Shown piece by piece: positions 14,599 through 26,100 of a DNA stretch of 64,000 nucleotides (the stretch's first letter is position 1; each line of letters opens with the position of its first letter). A program made the position numbers and the translations under genes. Origin of the DNA: Colius striatus (taxonomy: Eukaryota; Chordata; Aves; Coliiformes; Coliidae); contig NC_084762.1 of NCBI RefSeq assembly GCF_028858725.1, forward strand, positions 8,937,374 through 9,001,373. The letters run 5' to 3'. A model generated the notes under the pieces. It made no database searches. It was not told the origin of the DNA and was given only the letters and a program-made list of their open reading frames with translations.

Positions 14599-16738
14599 AA
14601 AGAGAGGAAAAGTACAGGCTGAGAATCTTCAAAAGCCTCTGAGACGCATTCATACAGCATTCTCAGGAAACACTGACATTTATAAACTTAAATAACTGTT
14701 AACTTCCTCTTTATCCTGTTCATTTTTCAGGCTAATCTGCTGTGCTGTCCATTTGTAAAAGATGCAGCCTGGCCACTACTTTATTTTGGCAGTTTATCTT
14801 CCAAAAGAAGTCTTTTTAACTCAAAATATCCACAAAAGCTGGGGGACAAAGGTAGATGTCTCTTGAACAAGTTGAATCCGTCAGGACATTGGGTAAAGTC
14901 ATCATTTAACTTCTGTCTTCCTCCTGTGCTTGCCTGGCCCTGCCCTCCCCATGTCATAGGCTGGCATGCTCAGGTGTGATCTGCTTAGTCCCCAGCAGGT
15001 GATTGATTCTGGTGGCTGAGCCATGACAGGCTGCTGGGCAGGTGAGATGATTGAAATCCTGCATCATAGGGAAGGTATAATTCAGGCCATATGTCTGGAC
15101 TGTGTCTGTAGGAGCGGGTGGGTAAGGGACCATGGTGGAAGTGCAGAAATAAGCACTGAGTCAGCAGCAGAGATGACTGAAGTTTATCCAAAACATATTG
15201 CTGAAGATTTTGGTAGCACCTCGAGTGTTACTAATGATGAGGCTGGGAGGTTTGGAGTTCCACTGATTGGCAGCTGTGCCCTCGGAAAGGGACATGGGGA
15301 AAACCGTCTCATCTGTCAGGATCTCATTGTTTGCAATGCAGTCTGACAGATCTAAGGTTACATGTGTATAAATCAGCCAGGCAGAAGAGGAAGCAGACAG
15401 GAATGTTATTTTGCAGTGGCACAGGGGGAGAATTGTCATCCCAGGGTTTGAGCAGCACTACCGTTGCTGCTGCCATGTGCTGAGCAAGCATAAACCATTC
15501 CCGAGTCCCTTCCGTCACTGCTCCCACTCCTTGCTGCCAGCACTGGAGCCTTCCTCCTCTTTCTTCCTCCAGAGAGGTCGAGGTAGTTAGCAGTGCTTAC
15601 CTGTCCCCTTTCCAAGGTGTGTGGAGTTGAGATTGCAGCTGTATTGATTTCCTACAATGTTATGTCATTGCTTCATCTTCTCCTCGTCCTGGGAAAGATT
15701 GGGCTCGGGGGAAGTACCAGTGGCCTCTACAGTGGGAGTCTCAATGCAAGAATAAGATAACTTTTTTAGCAGCCAAATAAATCCCAGAAAACTAGCCCAG
15801 GCAGTGCTGAGAGCTAGAGTTGGGGTTACCAGGATCTCATGACAGGCTCTCTTGCCAACATCTTCACTTGTGTGTCTGCTGGACCTGAAAGCAGACTCAG
15901 TTTGTTATACATTTGTTTAATCAGACTGGAAGAAATAATCCAGATATGTATCAACTTCTAAAGGGTTTTTTTTCCTCATTGTCAGCTTGTGAGTGATGTG
16001 GATTCAGGTTTCTGGGGTAGATTCACATACTGTAGCCAGTTAGACATGCCATAAGCTGTGTAGACTTCCTGAGGTGACTGATTCAGTTTCCTTACCTGGC
16101 AACACATGATACTTCTGCCAGGTCTTTAAACTGGGTTTCAAAGCTTTAGACTCTAGCTACACAATATTCTCAGAAATTAGGCAGGATCTGAGATTCTTTT
16201 TTAAGGGATGAAAGTGTTGTAAGGAAGCAGAAGAAATGGCAGATGACAATTATCTTGGTATCTACTATTACCAACCTGGGAATACCTTCTCCAAAAAGAT
16301 ACTATAGAAAGTTTTTAAGTGAAGCACTGCAGGAGACGTTGGGAGAGGAGAAACAGTTCTGATTTCTGAACCCTTCTGTGGCACAGAACTGTTGATTCCC
16401 CTGTAGCTCAACCTAAGGTGAGGCACAGAGCCAACACCAATGTGTTGGTTCACTTGAAATTGTAGATCCAATGAGGAAGTTCCAGGCTGTCCAAGATCTG
16501 TGGTAGGATGCATGACGCTCCCATGTGGGTAAATAAAAAAAGAAATCTAGAGAATTTAGGTTCTGTCTTAAACAATAATGCTGTAAAACATAACCTCTAG
16601 TATACATGTGGATAGGCTTCTCAGGAAGTGAACAACTCTGGATGTTCAGCTCAGAAGCTCCTGAGGAGCAGAAAGTATTCTAATTTTACATAAATTTACT
16701 CGGGAAGAGAGAGATTTCCACTGTTAAGTATTCTTCTG

Positions 16739-16798
16739 CTTTCTCCCCTTATCCTCCCTCCTTTTCCCTTCCTCTTCCTCCCTCTCCCTTTCCCTTTT
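16739..16798 (+). repeat. Polypyrimidine tract ending in TTTTAG
   Basis: Sixty bases of C/T are broken only by one A at 16751, and are followed directly by AGCAG. The end (CCCTTTTAG|CAG) matches a strong 3' splice acceptor. No coding exon follows, so this is either a decaying simple repeat or a non-coding exon acceptor. Confidence 0.6.
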
Positions 16799-19700
16799 AG
16801 CAGTAATTAATCTAGATACATTACTGGGATGGTGTTCTGTTTTTTTCCTGCTTATAGTCCCAAAGCACCTAACAGTTTTCTTTGCCAGCCCTGAGGTTCA
16901 TAAAGTGCCGGAGAAAATGAGTTTAGTAGCTTGTCTCCTATTCCTTTCTGAATGAGAGCATGAGAGGTTTTGTGTCTGTGCACACCTGTGTAGCCCTATC
17001 CCGTTGCTTCACTTGACAGCTACTGTCTCCTTGGGACAAGAGAGACTTGGAAAATGGAGCTGAGACTCATAGACCTGGCATCACCTGTCCCCCACCTCTG
17101 CCTCTTCCCTGATAATTTTGTGCTTGGCAGTGCTTTTCTTTCTCAATGAGAAGCCATGGATCCATTCAGCATCACCTCCTTTATTAGGCTTTCTAGAAGG
17201 GGCTGAGATGATTTCATTACAGAGCAGGAAGGAGAGGCACTAGGGGAAGGAATATTGAAGAGACCTGGGCAGGTGAACCAGAGCTGGGATGGCAGGAACT
17301 CAGGCTCTGAGTGTTGGGATTGACTGGGTTTGGGACAGTGACCCTTCAGCTTCTGACACAGGGCTGTTTTGGCTGGTTCTCCCAAGCAGGTACCGTGCTC
17401 TTTGATGCATGTGCTGAGGGAAGTTCTGCAAGAATCATATGCAATGTGAATGTATAACTTTTCTGGTAGAAACAGCCAAATGCTCAGCTCTTCCCAGTTC
17501 TCAGTATGGCTTTGACTCCTTCCACACCATTGTCCAGATTTCTTCTATCCTTCTCAGTAACGTGCTGTGATGGGGCTTTCTCAGCACTTTGCTTGACTAG
17601 TCGTTGTTATTTTTCACAGCACCAGAAAATGTCCACAATCTCCTCTCACTGTCTCTGCTTCCAAGCATCCTGCTGCCTGAAGTAATGCATGATGTATCTC
17701 ATCTTCCCACTTTCCCTCTTTTTTATTCTTGTTGCTGTGATGAAAGACCCAGACCTGTTCATACCCTTCTCTCCTCTCTGCTGTGGGAGGGTGAGGAGTG
17801 TGCATTTCCCACCTTTTCTGAGGTTCTTGGGCTGAGCAGCCAAGAATACTGCTGTAGAGGACCTGGATGGCTGCAGAAAATGACATTTACGTCAGCTTAT
17901 TCTCACTGGGGAACCTGCAAGTTGTAAAATGTATATGTGAAACCTGTTGGCTGGGGTCTAAAGTAAAAATTAACCCCTCACACTGTGCTTGGCCAAAATA
18001 ACAGAGGACAGAGAAACCTAAAAAAAAGGAATGCCTCCATCTCAGGTGGTGAGGGGAAAGCAAGAGGGACCAATGGGCAAACCCAAAATATATTGTTTTT
18101 GCCATGCATTGATACTTTTAAGAGGAACTGCTGCTAAAAAGGGAGCAGAAGGTGGCTGAGACTGTAAGCAGAAGTCCAGGCCAATTAACCCTAATTGTGC
18201 CTGCGATGAGTGCATCAACTGCTGTGTGGGAGTTGCTTCCAGTGTTGGAGTGCAAAAGTAAAAATGGACAAAGAAGAGAAGAGAAAGGGATACAGATGTT
18301 TTTCTACAAGTGTTCAGCAAGCTCTGGCACAGAAAAGGCTTCTTATGAGTTTCCTGGGAGCTGAGAAATGAAAGCAGATGCTGAAGAATCACCTTAAGGG
18401 AGATTTCTGATAGACTGTATTTAGCAATCCGTGTTATCCTCAGTCTGTAAAGAGCTGAAGGAACAAACTGTGGGCAAAGTGGCAGGGAAGTTATTGTTGT
18501 TAGAAAGAGAGATGGATTGAGATGCATGACTGGCAGAGGGGGGGAACAGTTTGTGGCAGGTAACAGGACCTGCTACAGGAAAATACCACAGCCATTGGCC
18601 CTCTGAGCTGACACTGGGCCTTGCTGCTCATCCAGGAGGGCAAATGGTGCTTTTAGGAGTTGTCTTCAGCAGGAGAAAAAAAAAAAAGGTGGATTGTCAT
18701 TACAGTTATACTTTGGGCATTTTTATCTTTCCCTGGAGGAGGAAAGTGCACAAGTGAAAGGGAGATGCTTGCACTGCATGTGAAGTCCATACTGAGAGAG
18801 GTGTGTGCAGGGTTGGGGGGGCCTGTTGGAGGAAATTACAGAACATTTCTTCACTTAAGTATGTTTATGAAACATTTCAGTCAGGACCAGTTGCACACCA
18901 GTGATTCCCACCTATATTCAGTCCTTTTCATAGCACAATGTGTTGCTTTCTTTTGTCTCCCATCTTGACAGCAAACCCTGGAATATTGTTGCTGCCTCTG
19001 CCTTTCTCCACTGCTGTCAGTTTGAGAAAGTGCCAGTGGAAAGACTTAGATAACCAGCCAAGCAAAGCATATTAGGTTGGTCTCTCATCTCTAACGTTGG
19101 AGTTCAAGCCAGAGAGGTTATTTTAATTGGGACTTAGTATTAGAGAACTTTATTTTTTTTTCCTGGAAAAGTGATTGTGTTAAATTTGAGATTAACACTG
19201 AGATTGATTAAATTTAATCTGGACCCCAATTTAACTTTCTATCACTCAACAGTGGCTTCCATAACACAGAAGAAAAAAGTTAAAGCAGCCTGACTATGGG
19301 TTATGTCAATCTCAGCTATTCATTTTTAGGTTATTACAGGAGGCCAATGTGTTTGGACAGTGAAAGGGGAGAAACAACCTGGTTTTAGAAGTGCTCAGTA
19401 TGCCAGAGAGTTCCTGGTATACTTAAATTTTGGACACTAAAGCTTCCTGAGTTCCTGTTCTCTTGCTGTTTTGGTTGAGGTTTTTTTCTCTATTACTTCA
19501 TTGTAAATGATTAAAACCTACTGACAGTATCTCCTCTCTCTCCTTTTTTATTAATTCATGATGAATTCTGTTTTCTGGCTGACATCAGTACCCTGTCATG
19601 GTTCGAAACTCTTCCAGTGCTTGGTTGGCTTGTTGCTTGCTTGCTGAAAAAACTGTTTATATCAGGATTTTTGGAAAGCAACAAAATGTGATGTTATGGG

Positions 19701-20064
19701 ATGGGGGCAGTTATTTTGTTTTGTTTCTACAGAACTTGAACTTTGAGGTATTTACATTGTCTAATATGTGACTCATTAGGAAAAAGTCATACAAACTGTT
19801 CTGGTGTGTTTATTCCAGTCGTTCCTTTGTTATACCTTTGACAGTGCAGTAATCTCAGTAGGATGTGGCATTCCGTGTACATGCTGGGATCAGATGTCTG
19901 GCAGACTTGCCAGAGGGTACAAAACTCTCAGATATTCCCATGTTCCATTTCTTTTTGCCTCACTTGAGATTCATGCACATTTCACAGTCACCTGCTGCTC
20001 TCTGATTATGAGGTTTGACCTTAAGAATGCCTCGTGTTAAAGTCTCTGTGTCTTTGTGAATAAT

Positions 20065-20082
20065 CTCTCACACGTGTGAGAG
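20065..20082. promoter_or_regulatory. 18-bp perfect palindrome centred on a CACGTG E-box
   Basis: CTCTCACACGTGTGAGAG is a perfect 18-bp dyad with the canonical bHLH-ZIP/MYC-USF type E-box in the middle. A functional role is not shown. Confidence 0.5.
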
Positions 20083-20805
20083 TTTGACCCCATAAGCGAG
20101 CAAGGAGTAAGGAGCACGCTCTCACCCCACTGCACAAAGTTTGAGGATTCAAGCCTTTGTCAAAAATCTTTCCACTAGAAAAAAGATGGGCTCTCTATTT
20201 TGTGAACACCATGAAAACATTAACAGATTAAGAATTCAGCTGCCTGAAAAAACAGAGACTGTTTTAAATCTCACGTGTTTGTTTAAAGACATCAAAGATG
20301 CAACTGCTAATGGTTTTGCAGGCAGAGCAAAGGAATGTCATTATTGTCAGAGATAGGTGCAAAGTTTTAAGACCTAAAATGATGATTTTTCACTCACTTA
20401 CTGCTCCCAGTGCCTAAGAGGAGGTTGTTCTCCACCCCAAAACCAGAAATTAAGAAACTGCCCATTGACAGTTCCATCTGTTAAGAGATGTTCCTTCTAC
20501 AGTGGTGTGTGTTTATGAAAATAAGAAATGACTTCATATGTCCTTGACTTGCACTAATCATGTGCGGTCTAATAAAGTTTCCAGACAGCCAACAGAGACT
20601 GTGGTTGTGACAATCCATGACTTACTGCACTGCTTTACATTTTGGTCTGTTGCACATAGTGCCTAACAAGAGATCACTTGGAGAAATGGTGTTCTGAATA
20701 ACACTGTTAGTAAATCAGGGTCTTTTGCTTTGTATATCGTATGAGTTTGGTTCCTAAATTTTAAAAATAGGGTAATGGGGAGTCCTGCCTAGTTTAGAAC
20801 ACCTG

Positions 20806-21178
20806 TGTTCTTAGCTTGGAGAAGAGGAGACTGAAGGGTGGCCTCATTAATGTTTACAAATACACAAAGGGCAGATGTCAGGAGGATGGAGCCAGGCTGT
20901 TCTCAGTGATGGCCAATGACAGGACAAGGGGCAACAGATACAAGCTGGAACATAAGAGATTCGAAAGAAATACATGGAAAAACTTGTCACCATTCAGGTG
21001 AGGGAGCACTAGAAGGGCCTGCCCAGATGGGTTGTGGAGTCTCCTCTGGAGACATTCAAAACCCACCTGGACAAGTTCCTGTGTGACCTACTCTAGGTGG
21101 TGCTGCTCTGGCAAGAGAAGTAGACTGGATGAGCTTTCGAGGTCCCTTCCAGTCCTTGAGATTCTATGATTCTGTGAT
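20806..21178 (+). mobile_element. CR1 LINE 3' fragment
   Basis: It contains the ORF2 C-terminal stretch (readable as [18 protein letters not shown], then [15 protein letters not shown]) and the 3' UTR. It ends in ATTCTATGATTCTGTGATTT. Small indels break the frame, so it is a dead copy. Confidence 0.92.
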
Positions 21179-22639
21179 TTGATATTGTTTGGCACCTAAC
21201 TAAAAGCAACTTGCTTGCTGGACAGCCAACTTACTTTAGATTGTGTTACCTACAGCCAAATTATCTGCCACATGTCGAGACTGGTAGTTGGCTGTGTGGG
21301 CAACCAGCAAATGTAGACTTTCAGGACTTTGGAGATTCTTTTTCTGAGTTGTTCTTGTAAACAGCTACTTTAATCTTTGGATTTTCAAATGAGGGTCAAA
21401 TTTACTTCATTAAATACGTATCTTTCTTTTTCTCTCTTTGCTTAACAGAGTGCTATCCCTGTTTTACTATGTCCAGCTGGCATATCCATTTTTAAATGAA
21501 AGCATGCTGTTTTCATTTAAAAAATCACTACCCATTGTAGAAGCCAGATGTAGCTGAATAGCAGTGGTTTTGCTCATCATATCACTCTGCCGGCTGAGCT
21601 GTTCAAAGGGCCATTCCTGCAAACAGTGCAGTGAACGCTTCTAGAGTAGTGACATAAGGCATGAAGTGCTGCATTTGTGATGTGCCTGAGAGTGCTGTGA
21701 CAAGGCAGCTGTCATCCCATGCTTCTAGGATTTGAGATAGTTCTTCAAACATACTGTTACTGGGGTTCACTTGAGCTGTTGCAAATTCCAAGCCAGCAGC
21801 AAATCAAACAGGTTTGCAGGCAGCCCACCCATCCAGCCTCAAACTTGCAGGTACAAATTTGTACCTGGGGAGCACTTTCCTCCTTAAGGCTACCACAACT
21901 TCCTTTCAAAAAGTGTGGAGCAGCCATCAATATTGTGAAGATCCCCACAAACTCATTTTATAGTTTCAAACTGCAACACTGTCAACCCAGACCTGATAGC
22001 AAAAATAACAGCGAGTGAGGTACCACCTGCATTAGATAGACCACTGTGATTTATGAGCATTGTTCATATTGTCCTAGGAGATGAAAGCTGGAAGGATGAT
22101 TGTCACCAGGTTACAGCTAACCTGACTGCTAGATTGTTCTCTTTATCCCTTGCCTACCACAAGTAGGCTTTGTGGCTGTTCTTCGTGCTGTTGTTTTGTT
22201 GATAAAGAGATTACATTGCTGCATGCACATAATCTAAATTGGAATAATAGTTGGAAAGCAAACAACTAATAAGTATAAAGATAAAATAGTCTCAGGTAAG
22301 ACTTCCACAGGAGAACCTTTGCTTTGTGCTTAAAATGAGAGTCATTCTTAATCTTCTATTCAGAAAGAGCCTGCCACCTAAACAGTCTGGAGGAAATAAT
22401 GGCTACAGGCAAGAGCAGGGAACCAATCATGAAAAGGCTTGGGTTTTGGTTTAGGCTATGCAGAGCTGCTTTGGGCAAGTTGCCTCCTCACTGTTTCAAT
22501 CCCCTCTCTGCGTTTTAATAATGTATAAGCACTCAAGGTTGCTGCACATCTTGGTTAAACTTGCCCTTTACATTTTAAAGGTGGCCATGTCTCTTTCTTC
22601 CTTGTCTAAACAGTCTCATGCCTTTGATCTTTTTTCATA
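21179..22639. other. Intergenic, no gene seen
   Basis: Unassigned AT-rich DNA. It includes a 20-bp perfect palindrome at 21848-21867. Confidence 0.55.
21848..21867. repeat. 20-bp perfect palindrome
   Basis: CAGGTACAAATTTGTACCTG pairs end to end with no loop. It contains two GGTACA/TGTACC half-sites reminiscent of a nuclear-receptor (androgen/glucocorticoid type) inverted repeat. The half-sites do not have the standard 3-bp spacing. Confidence 0.5.
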
Positions 22640-22770
22640 GGTCCTATTTTTTAGCTATCTGACCATCCTCTTTGCCTTCCTCTGGAATTCTGTAACCAAT
22701 CTATTCAGATCTATAACCAGAGTGCCTATAACTGGGCACATTACCCCAGCTCAGCCCTTCTCCCTGTGAC
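22640..22770 (-). mobile_element. Degenerate CR1-like fragment
   Basis: Plus-strand text such as CATCCTCTTTGCCTTCCTCTG and AACTGGGCACATTACCCCAGC follows the antisense CR1 pattern (...TTGCCCTTCTCTGGACTC..., AACTGGACACAGTACTCCAGC). Highly diverged. Confidence 0.45.
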
Positions 22771-23101
22771 AACAGAAGAGCTCTTTTTAAGGATGCTGAA
22801 GTGCACTAACTAGGAAAAAAGGAGGGACTGTGTGAAGGTGCTCTAAGATCCAACTGTTTTCAATACCCCCTGTGAAATCCTTGATCACCAGGTGCTAATA
22901 TTAAGTCATCAATTGTAAGCATTCGTGTTGCCTCATTTAAGCCTTAATTGTGTATCTACAAGCACACTTTATAAGCTTCCTTTTGCCTGACTGTCTTTTC
23001 AACATGATGTTCTACACATGACCTTGTTTGGAAACACATGCAAGAACTAAATTCATAAAGCTCTTTTGGCTATATTAGGATCTAATGAGATTGTAGTAGA
23101 G

Positions 23102-23172
23102 TCATAGAATGGTGGGGATTGGAAGGGACCTTTAGAGATCATCTGGTCCAATTTATACAGGAACACAAACCC
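23102..23172 (-). mobile_element. CR1 LINE 3' end (short)
   Basis: It begins TCATAGAATGGTGGGGATTG and continues GAAGGGACCTTTAGAGATCATCTGG. This is the antisense of the CR1 3' UTR including the terminal octamer. Similarity fades after about 70 bp. Confidence 0.85.
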
Positions 23173-26100
23173 ATCGTGTACAGAGATGAACTACTTCACC
23201 TCATAGTGGCCTCCCACATGACAGGAGGCTCCTGCAGTAGTAAGGGAACAAATACAGTAGCCATGTTAATCAGCTACAATACCCATAGCAGTGCTTGGCT
23301 GCTTAAGATGCTCCATACCATTTCCCTCAACATTATGAGTATCATCATTCATTCAAAAAGTTATCGATGGCTCTCTTTTACCAGATTGTTTTATCTCGTG
23401 TCCTACATTAAGCAGCTTAGGCATTGCAGTCATTGGTGTTTGCTTGAGTTTCACCTTTAAGGTATTTAGTTTTGAAGTTTTCTATCTTGGTGCTTAGTGC
23501 TGCATTGTTTCAGGACTAGCCAAATCTTTAATCATAGCTAAAACCAGAACTTTTGAAGAAGAAATGAGTCATGAAGAATAAACACTGTAGCACATTTAAA
23601 ATTTTGGTGAGGTTGGTTTTACAGGTTTCTTTACAGTTTGCAGTCTCTGGAAAAGCCTGTCCTAGGCTTGAGCCTTGGAGAAAATTGTCTACTTGCTTTT
23701 GGTGGATGCTGGAGTTGTTCTGTGCTTCCTTTTCGGACCAGATGAATCTGGAAAGCTGTGTGGCAAACAACCTTTTGTTTTGGCTCTTAGTGAGAGTCCA
23801 AACAGCATTACCTCAAATGCTGCCGAGGAAGAGACATGGGGAGTGGAAAGAAGTTCCAGGTGCTGGAGAAGGGAGCAGGGCTGGCTCAGTGTGCAGATGG
23901 GGAGCCACACCTCTAGGAGGATGTCAAGTAGAAACGTATGCTACAGCTGGTCTGTAAGGGCAAGATGGGAGATGGGGCAGGGAGCTCTGAGGAGGTAGAA
24001 GGATCTTGAAGGAAGGTTTCCTGGCTGCAGCAGGGACACAGCATTAGAAAACAGAGCACTGAGGTGCTCTTTCCTGCTCTCCTCTCTGCCTTTCCCCTTT
24101 TCTTGAACTCATCACCAGAAAACTGAACTCAGCATCGATTGATGTGAAGTCTGGGTAAGTGGCATCCCTACCTTTCCCCACACTACTTGGGCAGGTGCCC
24201 TTAACCAAGTCTGTATGCTACTGCATTAAGGGATAAATCAAGGTTATATATGAAGGTTGCACTCAGTGTGAGTTTCTTCATAAACAACAGCAAAACTTAC
24301 CATTGGGTGGCTTTAGCAGAGTAAGCATTTATAAGGTTTTTGAGTGCAGAGCGTACCACATCTGATAGGAAAATTGCTATTTTCATGCTATGAATACTTA
24401 TTTTTTCACTTGGAATACTTTTTATATCTGTCATTTGAGTAAGATATTCTAGTTTTCTGTCTTTACTGAGAGAGTCCAGAATTTCACAGTGCAAATAAGC
24501 ATCACTAACTTAAGGTTTACATTTCAAGTTTCAGCTTTACCGCAAAGCACTGTTGTATATTCTTCTGGGAATCCACATTCTTGTTCATATATATACAGTA
24601 TGTATACTCTGTTCCTTAAAAATAAATCTTAACTAGTTGTGATCATGAGATAAACCCTAACACTTGAATCACCTGACTTTGAAAATGACTGGTAGCACAT
24701 TTTAGACTTGAGTTCCAAATTGGACATTTGGAATAAAGTAGTTAAGTGATAGCCCAAATTAAAGTCTCATTTGTTATTTGCACAGACTATGTGGGGAGAA
24801 TTATTAGTGAATGGAAAGAAAGTGATAGACCAAAACATGTAATTTATCTTACTAGTCTTATTTTCCCTACCTTTTATATGAGTGTTTTATGTATTCATGT
24901 ATCAGTGGAATGGAGGAGCTTCCTTCATCAGCAACCAATACAGTCCAATATGTCTACAGCTAGACAGGGACAATACTAGGGATGCCAGTTATGCTGCCCC
25001 TGGGGAGAGGGAATGTAATTTCAGAGAGGATAGGGCAGGAGGACATCAGCACACAACCACCCTAGGAGAAAATCAATACGTTTCTGAGCACAAAGTCACT
25101 TGTAACTTTTAATATTGAAGCTGCCAAATACAGTGGGGAAGGGAGCTGCTTTTGATGCAGCAGGCAAAGGGTCAAATTCTTTCCCCTGCTGCTTGAGCAT
25201 AGCTCTGTGGCAGTCTGCTGGGCTCCGCCAGTGAAACTGAAGAGGAGGATTTGGCTTGCAGCCTGGTTTTAATCTGCACGTATGGTATCAATTTTGGAAG
25301 CATTTGCTGGTTGTCCTCACAGTTATAAAAGGGTAGAAAAATATATTTATTCTCTTCCTCAGTTAAAAACCAGATTTTTGTTAACTCATTTGTGTTAATT
25401 CTCTAAGTGAAAAGTGCAATACTCAGCTTCAGCTTCAGTTTTGCTATAGGTTTGACTTCTCTGTTAGTAAGTGCCACTGCTGTCTGTCCAAAGGGAAAAG
25501 CTGCTCTGGAGAAACCAGCTTGTGCCTGCAGATCCCACTTCTGTCCTACAGGCATAGCTGGTGCTGAGTCTACTGGGACACTAACCTACAAGTCCCTCTT
25601 CTGACCATAGCCCTTGGAGCCTCCTGCCCATCAGCTGTGTTCCTCCTCTTTCTTAGCGTGTACCTACAGTTGTTGTTTGCCTGGAGATAAGGAGTATCAT
25701 GGAGCATGGGATATTGCCAATAATTGTGTACACCTCCAACCAGCTGCTGAAGAGGGAATATCTCCTCATGCTCACTGAAATCTTCAGCTGTTGTGATGAG
25801 CACAGTAGGCACCAGCCACTGATAAGTGTCTGACCCCATTAATGAGTTCTGACCCTCTCAGAGCTCCGTCTCAAGCACTGACATAATTTTCCTTGTTGAT
25901 GGTTTTACTATAAGGTTTTCCTGAGGTGGTCTCAGAACTCGTTTCTTTGGTCCCTTACACAGTGTTTGATGTCACTCCTTTCTTTGGTGTAAACACTGCT
26001 TCTTCCTGCTTGTGAGAAAGACCAGCAGCTCCTCGCTCTCCTCCAGGCACAGGACTGCGAGAAGCTTCTGTAGCAAGAATCTGTTTCCCTGTGTAATTGC

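Larger units (their letters stand above)
14599..20805. other. Intergenic, no gene seen
   Basis: No coding exon recognised. The block holds the pyrimidine tract at 16739, an A12 run near 18667 and the E-box palindrome at 20065. A 161-codon open frame on the minus strand (18042-18527) is the longest outside repeats but has no recognisable domain. Confidence 0.55.

Noticed and set aside
17604..17927. 107-codon plus-strand frame opposite a 90-codon minus-strand frame
   Set aside because: No recognisable protein features, no exon signals and no codon-usage contrast with flanks.
18042..18527. 161-codon minus-strand open frame, the longest outside repeats
   Set aside because: No recognisable domain, motif or splice-bounded structure; a frame of this length is expected occasionally in 64 kb. 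It could still be an unknown repeat remnant.
25407..25604. 65-codon frame with a hydrophobic, signal-peptide-like start and several cysteines
   Set aside because: It superficially resembles a small secreted protein, but it is single-exon, unsupported by context and of chance length.
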